Counted from the first letter of the stretch, positions 18,482-27,601 are shown. The stretch is DNA of 64,000 nt from Hyphomicrobium sp. (GCA_025351425.1 JANXVY010000073.1:1-64000); one strand, 5' to 3'. Notes: a model not told the origin generated them from the letters alone. Made by a program: numbers and translations.

Positions 18482-18662
18482 GCCACCGCGGACGGACGGC
18501 AACGCATGCACGCGTGACTACAAAGCGAGCAGAATCGCAGTTCGGTGAACAGCGCGTTGCCAGCATCATTGCCCGCAGCGGCTGCCGCCGCCCGCGCTGC
18601 CGGTGGTGGCGTGGCCTTTGCAACACCTTAGCCGTCCGCAACGCTGGCCGAAGGCGCCCGTC

Positions 18663-19616
18663 ATGCCGAACTTGGAACTTGCGGTCCGCGAAATCGCCGG
18701 CGAAATGCGGCTGAGAACAGACCGCGGTCAGGTTGCGTCATATATCCCGGAACTTGCCAGGGTCTCGCCCCAGGCCTTCGGTTTGGCCGTGGTCGACGTC
18801 GAGGGCAACGTCGCAGCCGCGGGCGATTGCGACGCCCCGTTTTCCATTCAAAGCATTTCGAAAGTCTTCACGCTGACCCTGGCGTTGGGGAAGGTTGGCG
18901 ACCGGCTCTGGGCACGTGTGGGCCGCGAGCCATCCGGCAGCCCTTTCAACTCGATCGTTCAGCTGGAAAACGAGCGCGGCATCCCGCGCAATCCATTCAT
19001 TAATGCAGGCGCCATTGCCGTGACCGACCTCATCTTGTCGGGTCACCAACCGCGCGAGGCGTTGGGCGAGATCTTGCGGTTCGTGCGCTACCTCGCCGGA
19101 GATCAGACGATTACCATCGACGACGCCGTGGCAGCGTCCGAGCAGCGCACAGGTTTCCGCAACCGCGCGCTTGCAAACTACATGAAGTCGTTCGGCGTCT
19201 TGGATAATCCAGTCGACTTCACCTTGGGCGTCTATTTCCACCACTGCGCAATTGCTATGTCCTGCCGGCAGCTCGCTCTCGCCGGCCGTTACCTGGCGCA
19301 GTTCGGGAACAATCCAAGCACGGGATTGCCAGTGATCCAGCCCGAGCGCGCACGGCGCATCAACGCCATCATGCTGACGTGCGGCCATTATGATGGGTCG
19401 GGCGAGTTCGCCTACCGCGTCGGTCTGCCGGGCAAGAGCGGCGTAGGCGGTGGAATTCTTGTGATCGCCCCTGGTAAGGCATCGATTGCCGTGTGGTCTC
19501 CGGGCCTCGACAAGGCCGGAAACTCTCATCTTGGACGTATTGCGCTCGAGCGTCTCACGAAACGGATGGGCTGGTCGGTTTTTGCCGGCCAACCGATCAT
19601 CGGGGAAAGGCCGTAG
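18663..19616 (+). CDS. glsA: Glutaminase (serine-dependent beta-lactamase-like fold)
   Basis: Hydrolyses glutamine to glutamate and ammonia. The 317-residue length fits GlsA/GlsB. The catalytic Ser-x-x-Lys is in [16 protein letters not shown] near residue 65. [54 protein letters not shown] and KSGVGGGI are all conserved blocks. The ATG at 18663 (MPNLELAV) is chosen over the upstream ATG at 18603, which would add a non-conserved leader. It converges on hflC, with a hairpin-like GC-rich sequence at about 19648-19676 between them. Typical physiological roles are nitrogen balance and acid resistance. Confidence 0.93.
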   Translation: MPNLELAVREIAGEMRLRTDRGQVASYIPELARVSPQAFGLAVVDVEGNVAAAGDCDAPFSIQSISKVFTLTLALGKVGDRLWARVGREPSGSPFNSIVQLENERGIPRNPFINAGAIAVTDLILSGHQPREALGEILRFVRYLAGDQTITIDDAVAASEQRTGFRNRALANYMKSFGVLDNPVDFTLGVYFHHCAIAMSCRQLALAGRYLAQFGNNPSTGLPVIQPERARRINAIMLTCGHYDGSGEFAYRVGLPGKSGVGGGILVIAPGKASIAVWSPGLDKAGNSHLGRIALERLTKRMGWSVFAGQPIIGERP

Positions 19617-19680
19617 GCGGCTCAAGGAAATCGCCCGTCGCACGATCGAGGAGGGCGTGGCGCCCCCCCCTCGACCCCGC

Positions 19681-20580
19681 TCAGGGTTTCGGAGCGTGTG
19701 ATGGACCAAGCGGCTTGACTGCTTCAGTGAAGGCAGAGCAGACCGACGAGGTGTTGTCGGGCGACAGCATGAAGCGGGTCTCGCCTGGCTTGAAGGCCGT
19801 TTCGCACGCCTGCATGGCGCGGTAGAAGCGCGCGAAATCCGGATCCTGCCCGTAGGCGTCTCCGAAGATCTTGTTGCGCAGGCCTTCCCCCTCGCCCCTC
19901 AGAATGTCGGAGGCTTTCGTCGCCTCGGCGCGGATGACGGTGACTTCACGGTCTGCGTTCGCCGTCACACGGTTGTTCTCGGCGGTGCCTTGCGCGCGAA
20001 GCTCGGTCGCCACCCTCTCGCGGTCGGCGGTCATGCGGGCGAACACGCTCTTCGAGATGGTGGGGTGAAGGTTCGCCCGCTTCAGCCGCACGTCAACGAC
20101 CTCGACGCCGTAGCCCTTGCCCTCACGATCAACCGTTTCCTTGATTTGCTTCATAATGGCTTCGCGCTTGTCCTTGACGACTTCCGACAACCGCGCGGTA
20201 TTGACCACATTGCGGATGGTGGACTCAACGACCGGACCCATAACTTTGGTGACCAGCGCCTGGCTGTGCACCTGCTGATAGAATTTGAGCGGATCGGTGA
20301 TCCGGTAGCGCGTGTAGGCGTCGATCACGAGCCGCTGCTGGTCGTTCGTCGTGACTTCGAGTTCGGTCGTATCGAGATCGAGAATGCGCTTGTCAAAAAT
20401 CTCGACCGTGTCGAGCACGGGCGCCTTCCACTTGAGGCCAGGCTGCTGGATGACGATCTTAGGCTCGCCAAAGCGCAGTACGATCGCCTGTTCATTCTGG
20501 TGGACGACGAACGCCGACGCATACAGCCCGGCCGCCGCAAGTCCGAGCAGGATCAGAAGAAATCCAAGGAATGTCCGCAT
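19681..20580 (-). CDS. hflC: HflC, membrane modulator of the FtsH protease (SPFH family)
   Basis: Partner of HflK. Together they form the large periplasmic cage around the FtsH protease. The 299-residue protein has an N-terminal membrane anchor (FLGFLLILLGLAAAGLYASAFV) then an SPFH/band-7 domain: VVHQNEQAIVLRFGEPK, DKRILDLDTTELEVTTNDQQ, YRITDPLKFYQQV. A long coiled-coil segment contains MTADRERVATELRAQGTAEN and the RAEATKASDILRGEGEGLRN motif. It starts two bases after the hflK stop (20583), which marks a tight operon. The DegP/Do protease gene that often follows in alphaproteobacteria is absent here; glutaminase faces it instead. Confidence 0.93.
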   Translation of the reverse strand: MRTFLGFLLILLGLAAAGLYASAFVVHQNEQAIVLRFGEPKIVIQQPGLKWKAPVLDTVEIFDKRILDLDTTELEVTTNDQQRLVIDAYTRYRITDPLKFYQQVHSQALVTKVMGPVVESTIRNVVNTARLSEVVKDKREAIMKQIKETVDREGKGYGVEVVDVRLKRANLHPTISKSVFARMTADRERVATELRAQGTAENNRVTANADREVTVIRAEATKASDILRGEGEGLRNKIFGDAYGQDPDFARFYRAMQACETAFKPGETRFMLSPDNTSSVCSAFTEAVKPLGPSHAPKP

Positions 20581-20582
20581 GA

Positions 20583-21683
20583 TCAGTTCGCCCCCTCGGT
20601 CTTCTTTTTCGTCAGCTCGCCAAGCGGCAGATACGGCACGACGCCCTGCCCGCCCTTGCTATCGATAACGATCTTTTCAGACCCGCCCAGCACCCGCTCC
20701 ATGGTTTCCAGATAGAGCCGTTGGCGCGTCACCTCGGGCGCCTTCTTGTATTCATCGAACACCTTGAGAAAGCGCTGCGCCTGGCCTGAGGCTTCGGCGA
20801 TGGTTTGGTCGCGATAGCCTTGCGCGTTGGCCTTGATGCGGTCGGCGTCGCCCTTGGCGAGCTGCACCACCTGTTCGGCGTACTTTTGCGCTTCTTTGAT
20901 CTTGGTTTCCTTGTCCTGCGCCGCCGCCTGGACTTCGCGGAACGCGGCAATCACCTCCTGCGGAGGATCGACTTCCTTGAGCTGGACCTGATCGATGGTG
21001 ATGCCGGCCCCGTAACCGTCGAGAATATCCTGCATCCGCTTGGCGACCGACTTCTGCACGTCGGTACGCGCTTCCGTGAGCAGTGCGAGCAGCGGCGTCT
21101 GGCCGACGACTTCGCGCATGACGCTCTCGCCGACTTCGCGCACGGTCGCTTCCTGGCTTGCGATGTTGAACAGGTACTTCTGCACCTGATCGAGCTTGAT
21201 GCGCCAGTAGACCGCGAACCGCACATCGACGATATTCTCGTCGCCCGTCAGCATCATCGTACTGTCGCCCTTGTTGGACGACCCGCCCGTGGTGCGCGTG
21301 CCGATGTCCATGATGCGCTGGTCGGTGACCTTCAGCACCTTCACTTCATCGATTGGCGGCGGCAGGCGGAAGTGCAGGCCTGCCGGCTCTTGCCGCTGGA
21401 ATTCGCCGAACCGCATGACGACCCCGAATTCGTCGGCGTTCACGCGGAAAAAGAAGGCATGCCACGCAACGAGCGCACAGATGGCCGCTGCGGCGAGCAG
21501 CAATATGGGACCGGGCAACCCGCCGCCGTCCATAACTTGCTTCATCTTGTCCTGGCTGCGCTTCAGAATATCTTCGAGATCGGGGGGCTGATTACCCCCG
21601 CCCTGGCCCCAAGGGCCGCCGCCGCCGCCACTGCCGCCGCCGCTTTTCCAGCCGCCACCGCCGCCTTGATTGTTCCAGGGCAT
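20583..21683 (-). CDS. hflK: HflK, membrane modulator of the FtsH protease (SPFH family)
   Basis: A 366-residue SPFH protein. The N-terminus is Gly/Trp-rich (MPWNNQGGGGGWKSGGG), typical of HflK. A membrane segment (GPILLLAAAAICALVAWHAFF) follows near residue 70, then VNADEFGVVMRFGEFQRQEPAGLHFRLP-type SPFH sequence and a long helical tail with EAQKYAEQVVQLAKGDADRIKANAQ. The ATG at 21683 is used; a TTG nine bases upstream is in frame but not needed. TGAGG lies upstream. folA lies 178 nt upstream on the same strand, so one transcript thyA-folA-hflK-hflC is possible, as in other alphaproteobacteria. Confidence 0.93.
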   Translation of the reverse strand: MPWNNQGGGGGWKSGGGSGGGGGPWGQGGGNQPPDLEDILKRSQDKMKQVMDGGGLPGPILLLAAAAICALVAWHAFFFRVNADEFGVVMRFGEFQRQEPAGLHFRLPPPIDEVKVLKVTDQRIMDIGTRTTGGSSNKGDSTMMLTGDENIVDVRFAVYWRIKLDQVQKYLFNIASQEATVREVGESVMREVVGQTPLLALLTEARTDVQKSVAKRMQDILDGYGAGITIDQVQLKEVDPPQEVIAAFREVQAAAQDKETKIKEAQKYAEQVVQLAKGDADRIKANAQGYRDQTIAEASGQAQRFLKVFDEYKKAPEVTRQRLYLETMERVLGGSEKIVIDSKGGQGVVPYLPLGELTKKKTEGAN

Positions 21684-21861
21684 GCCGTTCAAAACCTCAT
21701 TTTGCAGGGGAACTCATCGCTCGACCCGCGTACGCGGATCGCTGCTGTAGGCGCAAAACGCCCGGGCAGGTCATCAAGTCATTGCCCATATAGGACACGA
21801 TACCGTTCCACGCAAACCGCAACCTCGCTATTGCCGCCCGGTTCGAGCTTCAAGGGCCGCG

Positions 21862-22383
21862 TCAGGCCCCAATCCGCTCCAGGGTTACCAATGTGGCGGC
21901 GAAATCGTCCTTCGGCCCCTGTGGGAGCGCCTCCCGCGCGGTTTCCCGCCACTGCGAGCGGTCGAGATTGGGAAACCAGGTGTCACCATCGGGATCGGCG
22001 GCCACTTCGGTCCAATAGATGCGCTCGGTGCGTGGTAGTACCTGGGCATAGATGTCGGCCCCGCCGATCACCATGATTTCACCTGCGCCACTTTTAGTTG
22101 CGAGCGCCCGCCCCCGCATGAGCGCCGCATCCAGCGTCGAAAACACCTCCGCCCCGTTGGCCCGGAAATTGAGATCGCGCGTGACGACAAGATTGGGCCG
22201 TCCGTCGAGCGGCTTTGGCAACGATTGGAACGTGCGCCGCCCCATGATGATGGGCTTACCCATCGTCAAGCGCCGGAATGTCTTCAGATCCGACGACAGC
22301 CGCCACGGCAGCCCGCCGGCCTTGCCGATAACGCCGTTCCGCGCCACGGCAACGACGAGAGTGATTTTGATCCAGTGGCTCAA
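21862..22383 (-). CDS. folA: Dihydrofolate reductase
   Basis: Reduces dihydrofolate to tetrahydrofolate with NADPH, replenishing the pool used by thymidylate synthase. The protein has 173 residues. Conserved motifs are [28 protein letters not shown] (substrate site), [21 protein letters not shown] and [15 protein letters not shown]. No ATG is available upstream of the conserved start. The codon at 22383 is TTG, and it overlaps the thyA stop as TTGA. This is the only sensible start and implies translational coupling to thyA. The two products act in consecutive reactions. Confidence 0.93.
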   Translation of the reverse strand: MSHWIKITLVVAVARNGVIGKAGGLPWRLSSDLKTFRRLTMGKPIIMGRRTFQSLPKPLDGRPNLVVTRDLNFRANGAEVFSTLDAALMRGRALATKSGAGEIMVIGGADIYAQVLPRTERIYWTEVAADPDGDTWFPNLDRSQWRETAREALPQGPKDDFAATLVTLERIGA

Positions 22384-23174
22384 ACCGCAACCGCCGCTTT
22401 GATATGAGGATAGGGCTCGTAGCCCGTGAGCGCGAAATCCTCGTAGCGGAATGAGAAAATATCGCGCACGTCTGGGTTAATCGCCATTTTTGGCAGCGGC
22501 CGGGGCGTCCGCACAAGCTGGAGATCGGCCTGCGCCAGGTGATTGAGATAGAGATGCGCGTCGCCAAACGTGTGAACGAATTCGCCGGGCTTGAGGCCAG
22601 TCACCTGCGCCATCATCATCGTCAGCAATGCATAGCTCGCGATGTTGAACGGCACGCCGAGGAAGATATCCGCCGAACGCTGATAGAGCTGACAGGAGAG
22701 CTTGCCGTCCGCGACGTAGAACTGGAACAGGCAATGGCACGGCGCGAGCGCCATGTCCGGGATGTCGGCCGGGTTCCACGCCGAGACGATGAGCCGGCGG
22801 CTGTCGGGGTTGGACTTGAGCTGCCCGACCACGTCTGAAATCTGGTCGATCGTCCGCCCGTCAGGGCAGGCCCAGCTGCGCCATTGCTTGCCATAAACGG
22901 GGCCAAGGCTGCCATCGGCCCGCGCCCATTCGTCCCAAATGCCAACGCCGTTCGCCTTGAGATAGGCGACATTGGTATCGCCGGCGAGAAACCAGATCAG
23001 TTCGTGAATGATCGATTTGATGTGCAGCTTTTTGGTCGTGACCAACGGAAACCCGCCGGCAAGATCGAACCGCATCTGATGGCCGAACACGGACAGCGTG
23101 CCGGTGCCGGTGCGATCGGTCTTGCGGGTGCCGGTGTCGCGCACGCGGCGCATGAGGTCGAGATATTGTTGCAT
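22380..23174 (-). CDS. thyA: Thymidylate synthase (folate-dependent, ThyA type)
   Basis: Converts dUMP to dTMP with methylene-tetrahydrofolate, releasing dihydrofolate that the next gene product reduces. The length, 264 residues, is that of E. coli ThyA. Visible are [19 protein letters not shown], the [15 protein letters not shown] block, the catalytic cysteine in [12 protein letters not shown] (about residue 146), [20 protein letters not shown] and [10 protein letters not shown]-type sequence near the end. The start ATG at 23174 gives the canonical N-terminus MQQYLDLM. folA overlaps its stop. Confidence 0.96.
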   Translation of the reverse strand: MQQYLDLMRRVRDTGTRKTDRTGTGTLSVFGHQMRFDLAGGFPLVTTKKLHIKSIIHELIWFLAGDTNVAYLKANGVGIWDEWARADGSLGPVYGKQWRSWACPDGRTIDQISDVVGQLKSNPDSRRLIVSAWNPADIPDMALAPCHCLFQFYVADGKLSCQLYQRSADIFLGVPFNIASYALLTMMMAQVTGLKPGEFVHTFGDAHLYLNHLAQADLQLVRTPRPLPKMAINPDVRDIFSFRYEDFALTGYEPYPHIKAAVAV

Positions 23175-23367
23175 TCCGAGACCTTAGACGATTCCTATCC
23201 GAACCCAAGCCTAACCCCGCCACAATTGACAGCCGAGGTTCATGTTCCTGCCCTGTACTCGCTTTGATTCAGCCCTGAGCCAACCCGAATCTGACGCGAA
23301 TTTATCTCTCGTTAGGTGATTCTCGTTGAGAACTGCTCTTGACCCGCCGCTGCACTAGGAGATGATG

Positions 23368-24123
23368 ATGTTTATGAGTGTGATCGACAACAGTCTTACG
23401 TCAGCGCGTTATGGGGAGCTTGCGGGCGCCCGGGTCATGATTACGGGCCTGTCGCCCGTCCACGGCGTCGATATTGCGCGCGCGTTTGCCGATCACAAGG
23501 CCCGCCTGGTGCTGCAGACGGCAGCGGGGATGGACGAAGAAACCACCGCCCTGATCACGCTGCTGGCAGAATCAGCTCATGAAATCAAGCTGTTCGACGA
23601 GCCCTTGGTGACGACGGCCGAAGCCCAGAAGTTCGCTCAAAACGCAACCCAGACCTACGGCAGCGTCGACGCGGTGATCAACCTGATCCCGGTAAATGCG
23701 GCCGACCTCGCTGGACTGCAAAGCCTCGAAGACATCGAAAGCTTTGTGGCCGCCAAGCTTCAGGCGGCGAGCGCCATCACCCGGATCGCGGCCAACCGTA
23801 TGCGGCTGATGCTGACGGAAGGCCTGATCTTGAATATCGTGGTGATGCCGGACGGCATGACGAAATCGGCCACGATGATTGGTGGCATTCTGCGCGCGGC
23901 GCTCGCCACGATGACCCGCCTCGAAGCCGAAACCTGGGCCGGCAACGGCATCCGCATCAACGCCATCGGCCCGCGCGCAAACTTGCCCGGCGAAAATGCC
24001 CCGGCGGCGCTGGCCAGCGAGCCGGAAATGGCGGCCGTCGCGTTATATCTCGCTTCAAAGCGCGCCCGCGGCCTGTCAGGCCACGTGTTCGACGCCGAAG
24101 GCTCGCTGACGACCTGCGGCTAA
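23368..24123 (+). CDS. Short-chain dehydrogenase/reductase-like protein with lost active-site residues
   Basis: A 251-residue Rossmann-fold SDR-family protein. The fold is recognisable from VMITGLSPVHGVDIARAFAD (altered TGxxxGxG), the YGSVDAVINL segment and the late ALATMTRLEAETWAGNGIRIN. GIRINAIGPRANLP is the usual SDR end of the sixth strand. The catalytic residues are missing. Where Ser, Tyr and Lys should align there are Val (NIVVMP), Gly and Arg. AGGAGA lies six bases before the ATG at 23368; neighbouring ATGs at 23362, 23365 and 23374 are alternatives. It may be a non-catalytic binding protein or an enzyme that has lost activity. Confident in the family, not in a function. Confidence 0.75.
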   Translation: MFMSVIDNSLTSARYGELAGARVMITGLSPVHGVDIARAFADHKARLVLQTAAGMDEETTALITLLAESAHEIKLFDEPLVTTAEAQKFAQNATQTYGSVDAVINLIPVNAADLAGLQSLEDIESFVAAKLQAASAITRIAANRMRLMLTEGLILNIVVMPDGMTKSATMIGGILRAALATMTRLEAETWAGNGIRINAIGPRANLPGENAPAALASEPEMAAVALYLASKRARGLSGHVFDAEGSLTTCG

Positions 24124-24148
24124 GCCTGCGCTGCCCGGTCAGATAGGA

Positions 24149-24176
24149 AGTGGAACTTGGGGAACGCGTTCCCCAA
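24149..24176. repeat. Dispersed palindromic repeat, copy B (perfect 20-bp palindrome)
   Basis: GAAGTGG at about 24148-24153 precedes the perfect palindrome TTGGGGAACGCGTTCCCCAA at 24157-24176. It lies between the convergent SDR and YdcZ genes. Copy A lies between moaD and moaE at 12560-12589, with the same leader and spacing. It could serve as a transcription end structure for both flanking genes, or as a protein-binding dyad. Confidence 0.55.
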
Positions 24177-24219
24177 TCGGTCGAGGACTAAAGCTCGCTC
24201 GCGCCCGCAGCGCGAATAT

Positions 24220-24687
24220 TCAATTTACCCGCGTCACGCTGATTTGGGCAACGAAAAGCCCAACGAGCATCAAGAGGATACCCCCGAGCCGCATCGGGCT
24301 GACGGGTCGAATGGCGGCGCCAAACAGGCCGAAATGATCCATCGCGGCAGACATCAGGATCTGGGCGGTCATTGCGAATAAAATCGTATTGCCGACGCCG
24401 AAGATGGGAATGAGCACTGTCACGCTGATGACGTAGAAAGCGACGATCAGCCCGCCGAGATACAGCGTCCCCGGCGCAGCGCTGAATTGCGCGGCGGCAG
24501 GAACGCTCTGGCGCAGAACGAAAAACAGCCCAGCCATCGCCACCAGAGCGACCATGAACAGCACGACCGCGGCAGCCGGTGCGCCGCCGAGTTCGCGGGC
24601 CAGCCGTCCGTTGAGGCTGCCCATGACCGGAATAAGCGCTCCGGCGGCAAAGGCCCAGGCGGCAAGGACCGGATAGGATGTCATCAT
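24220..24687 (-). CDS. YdcZ/DUF606-family DMT membrane transporter
   Basis: A 155-residue membrane protein of the drug/metabolite-transporter clan with about five transmembrane helices, the half-size (DUF606) form. Typical features are IPVMGSLNGRLARELGGAPAAAV near the N-terminus and the LYLGGLIVAFYVISVTVLIP helix. The late MRLGGILLMLVGLFVAQ is also conserved. The ATG at 24687 overlaps the stop of the preceding DUF962 gene as ATGA, so translation is probably coupled. Substrate unknown. Homologues usually act as homo- or hetero-dimers; no second copy is nearby. Confidence 0.75.
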   Translation of the reverse strand: MMTSYPVLAAWAFAAGALIPVMGSLNGRLARELGGAPAAAVVLFMVALVAMAGLFFVLRQSVPAAAQFSAAPGTLYLGGLIVAFYVISVTVLIPIFGVGNTILFAMTAQILMSAAMDHFGLFGAAIRPVSPMRLGGILLMLVGLFVAQISVTRVN

Positions 24688-24986
24688 GCGCGGCCCCTGA
24701 TCTTGGCGAACCACCAGCGTAAGCCGACGAACAGGAAACGCCAGTCTTTGAAAAATTCGGGCGGTTTGCCCTCGAACGCGTGGCCGATGAACTGCAGCAC
24801 CCAGCCCACGGCAAACAGACCAATGGCCCATGGCCAGAACGCGGGCACAAAGATCGCGGCGGCAAACAGCGGCAGCGAAACCGCAATCATGGGAATGCCG
24901 AACATATGAGTGAGCCTATTCACAGGGTTCCGATGCGCCTGCGAATATTCGGCGATCCACGATTCCCAGCTTCTGCCGCCCATCAT
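24684..24986 (-). CDS. Mpo1/DUF962-family membrane protein
   Basis: A 100-residue membrane protein of the DUF962 family, related to yeast Mpo1, a 2-hydroxy fatty-acid dioxygenase. The histidine signatures are visible: YSQAHRNPVNRLTHMFGIP near residues 14-32, and QFIGHAFEGKPPEF near residues 66-79. Two hydrophobic segments lie between them (LFAAAIFVPAFWPWAIGLFAV). The protein could oxidise fatty acids in the membrane, but this is inference from family. Its stop overlaps the YdcZ start. The ATG could be 24986 or 24983. Confidence 0.78.
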   Translation of the reverse strand: MMGGRSWESWIAEYSQAHRNPVNRLTHMFGIPMIAVSLPLFAAAIFVPAFWPWAIGLFAVGWVLQFIGHAFEGKPPEFFKDWRFLFVGLRWWFAKIRGRA

Positions 24987-25063
24987 GACCCGATGCTCCT
25001 AGCCCGAAAGCCGAAATCTAGGCCGCGTGACGCCCGCAGGCAATCGCGCGGCCCAGAGCGCAA

Positions 25064-26146
25064 CTACACGCCTTCGAGCGCGGGATAGTCGATGTAGCCT
25101 GCGGGGCCAGGAGTGTAGAACGTCGCCTGGTTGGGCTCCGTGAGCCCAGCGCCCGTGCGCAGCCGCAACGCGAGATCGGGGTTCGAGATGAACATCCGGC
25201 CGAACGCGATGGCCTCCGCGCCGCCCGACGCAATAAGGGCCGCGCCGGTTTCGCTGCTGTAGCCGCCGCACGCTATGACAGGCCCGCGGAACAAGGACCG
25301 TGCCATGGTCACCGGATCGGCGTCCGTCGCGTTGGCGAACGGCCGCATGACATGGAGATAGGCCAGACCCAAGCCATCCAGCGCCTTGATGTACCTCGCA
25401 TAGAGCGCAGGCATATCGGCTTCGACGATGTCGTTGAACGTGTGGCCTGGGCTGATGCGAACGCCGGTGCGATCGGCCCCGACGCGGTCGGAGACAGCCT
25501 TGACGACTTGCAACGGCATACGCATGCGGTTCTCGATCGAGCCGCCATAATCGTCGGTGCGCAGGTTGGCGTTCGTCGACAGGAACTGATTGAGCAGGTA
25601 GCCGTTGGCCGAATGCACCTCGACGCCGTCGAAACCGACATCGATCGCGCGCTGCGCGGTATCGGAAAAATCCTGCGCGATGCCCGCGATCTCGCTCACC
25701 GTCAGCGCGCGCGGCACGTCGTGCGGCTGCAAGCCCTGCTGGTCGGTATACATCATGCCGGCAGCTTGGACGGCGCTCGGAGCGACGGCCTCGGTTCCAG
25801 CAGCGCGGTTGAGAGCGTGAGTTATCCGCCCGACATGCCAGATCTGCAGTACGATTTTTCCGCCCGCATCATGCGCGGCATCGACGATCCGCGACCAAGC
25901 GGCCATCTGCTCGCCCGTGTGTGCACCCGGTGTGCGGCAATAGCCTTGGGCGGCGAACGAAACCTGCGTTGCTTCACAAATGACCAAGCCAGCGCCTTCC
26001 GCACGCTCGCTGTAGTACTGCGCGGCATGGCGCGAGGGCACGCCCTCGGTATCGGCGCGCGAACGCGTCAGCGGCGCCATGACGACGCGATTCCTGAGCG
26101 CGATGGCTCCCAGCTTGGTGGGCGTGAAGAGAGCAGCAGTCGACAT
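25064..26146 (-). CDS. Old yellow enzyme family ene-reductase (NemA-like)
   Basis: FMN-dependent oxidoreductase of 360 residues that reduces activated double bonds (N-ethylmaleimide, enones, nitro esters) with NAD(P)H. The TIM-barrel signatures are LFTPTKLGAIALRNRVVMAPLTRSR-type N-terminus, LQIWHVGRIT, the GFDGVEVHSANGYLLNQFL fingerprint with substrate-binding His and Asn, NLRTDDYGGSIENRMR, and AFGRMFISNPDLALRLR near the end. The ATG at 26146 follows GGAG and gives the family-standard MSTAALFTP. A small inverted repeat upstream (26174-26187) may be the operator. Confidence 0.88.
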   Translation of the reverse strand: MSTAALFTPTKLGAIALRNRVVMAPLTRSRADTEGVPSRHAAQYYSERAEGAGLVICEATQVSFAAQGYCRTPGAHTGEQMAAWSRIVDAAHDAGGKIVLQIWHVGRITHALNRAAGTEAVAPSAVQAAGMMYTDQQGLQPHDVPRALTVSEIAGIAQDFSDTAQRAIDVGFDGVEVHSANGYLLNQFLSTNANLRTDDYGGSIENRMRMPLQVVKAVSDRVGADRTGVRISPGHTFNDIVEADMPALYARYIKALDGLGLAYLHVMRPFANATDADPVTMARSLFRGPVIACGGYSSETGAALIASGGAEAIAFGRMFISNPDLALRLRTGAGLTEPNQATFYTPGPAGYIDYPALEGV

Positions 26147-26173
26147 TGAAAGACTCCATGATGGAACGTCCAC

Positions 26174-26187
26174 GATACTTATGTATC
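26174..26187 (-). promoter_or_regulatory. Inverted repeat upstream of the ene-reductase gene
   Basis: GATAC-TTAT-GTATC, a perfect 5+4+5 inverted repeat, lies 28 bases before the ene-reductase ATG, roughly where a promoter or repressor site would be. It could bind a TetR, HxlR or MarR regulator that senses electrophiles. No such regulator is adjacent, so this is inference. Confidence 0.35.
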
Positions 26188-26271
26188 ACTTGTTCGGATT
26201 TTGAGAACATATTTTTGTGAGCACATCGAGAATGCGCAAGCAGCCGCCATGGTTCCCCGAGGCGGGCAGCG

Positions 26272-27417
26272 TCAGCGTGTCACCAGCATTCCAACCCCGA
26301 ACGCGGTCGCGAGCACCGAGCCGATCAGCACGCCGAGCCGTACTTGATCCATCCGCACCCCGTCGCCGAATGCGAGATAGCCGACGAACAGGCTCATGGT
26401 AAATCCGATGCCGGCCAGCGCGCCGATGCCAGTCAATTGCCGCCAGTTGGCCCCGGCGGGCGGGCTCGCCAGATCGAGCTGGCGTGCGCCCCAGATGGCG
26501 AGCGTGATGCCGGCTGGCTTCCCCAGCGCGAGGCCAAGCACGATCGCGAGCGTCAATGGCGCGAACACATCGGCAAGCCCCATTCCGGCGACCGAAACGC
26601 CGGCGTTCGCAAACGCGAACAGCGGCATGATGCCAAACACCACCGGATATTTGAGCGCGTGCGCGAGCCGGTGCACCGGACTGCCCCCGGCCGCATCCTT
26701 GAGCGGCACGAACAGCGCAAGGACGACGCCCGCTAGCGTCGGATTGATGCCGCTGTGATAGACCGCAATCCACAGCGCGACGCCAATCGCGAGATACGGC
26801 CAAAGCGCGCGGCCCCCTTGCCGGTTCAGAAACGCGAGCACGGCAACGATAGCCAGCGCGGCTACAAGCGGCCCAAGCGCGATGCCGCCCGAATAGAAAA
26901 CCGCGATGATGAGGATGGCGCCGAGATCATCGATGACGGCAATCGCGAGCAAAAACGCCTTCAGCGAACCCGGTACGTGACGGCCCAGCAGGCCGACGAC
27001 GCCGATTGCGAATGCGATATCGGTAGCCGAAGGTATCGCCCAGCCCCGCATCAACGCGCCGTGGCCCCCGATCGCGGCGATATACACCAGCGCCGGCATG
27101 GCCATCCCGCCGGCCGCCGCAATAAAGGGCAGGATTGCCCGTTTACGGTCGGCAAGCGCGCCCTCGGTGAACTCGACCTTGATCTCCAGCCCCACGTAAA
27201 TGAAGAACACCGCCATCAGTGCGTTCTTGATCCAGGACTTGACGGGATCGGCGATCGCGAAATCGCCCCAGCCAATCGTCAGCGGCGCGGCGAGCACCGA
27301 TTTATACAGCGGCGCGAGTGCGGAGTTGGCGCAGATCAGCGCGAGCACCGTGGCCGCGAGCAGCACGAGACTGGCGGCGACGTCTGTGTTGGAGGCGCGG
27401 TCGGGATGCTGGCTCAT
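26272..27417 (-). CDS. nhaA: Na+/H+ antiporter NhaA
   Basis: Secondary transporter that exchanges internal Na+ for external H+. The 381-residue protein is hydrophobic with about 11-12 helices. Conserved sites are IYVGLEIKVEFTEG, PSATDIAFAIGVVGLLG (the Asp and Thr near the broken helix 4) and LAIAVIDDLGAILIIA (the two ion-binding aspartates of helix 5). FAFANAGVS and PAGI...WG follow, and the fold ends with IGFTMSLFVGYLAF. The open frame extends far upstream, but sequence before 27417 is a shadow of the DUF3597 gene; MSQHPDRASNTDVAAS is the natural start. Confidence 0.93.
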   Translation of the reverse strand: MSQHPDRASNTDVAASLVLLAATVLALICANSALAPLYKSVLAAPLTIGWGDFAIADPVKSWIKNALMAVFFIYVGLEIKVEFTEGALADRKRAILPFIAAAGGMAMPALVYIAAIGGHGALMRGWAIPSATDIAFAIGVVGLLGRHVPGSLKAFLLAIAVIDDLGAILIIAVFYSGGIALGPLVAALAIVAVLAFLNRQGGRALWPYLAIGVALWIAVYHSGINPTLAGVVLALFVPLKDAAGGSPVHRLAHALKYPVVFGIMPLFAFANAGVSVAGMGLADVFAPLTLAIVLGLALGKPAGITLAIWGARQLDLASPPAGANWRQLTGIGALAGIGFTMSLFVGYLAFGDGVRMDQVRLGVLIGSVLATAFGVGMLVTR

Positions 27418-27601
27418 CGGGCAGTTGGTGACATAACGATATTCGACCGGCAAGCTCCAACGTGCCTTTAGCATTTCGAAAAAATGTTCCGAAGCGCTAG
27501 AGTTTATTCTAACCGAGAGCATATGTTGTGCTGCTTTGGTGATTGTGACCGCAAGGCCAACACTGTACGACCTGTTCGCATACCAACCATGGAGTGACGA
27601 C

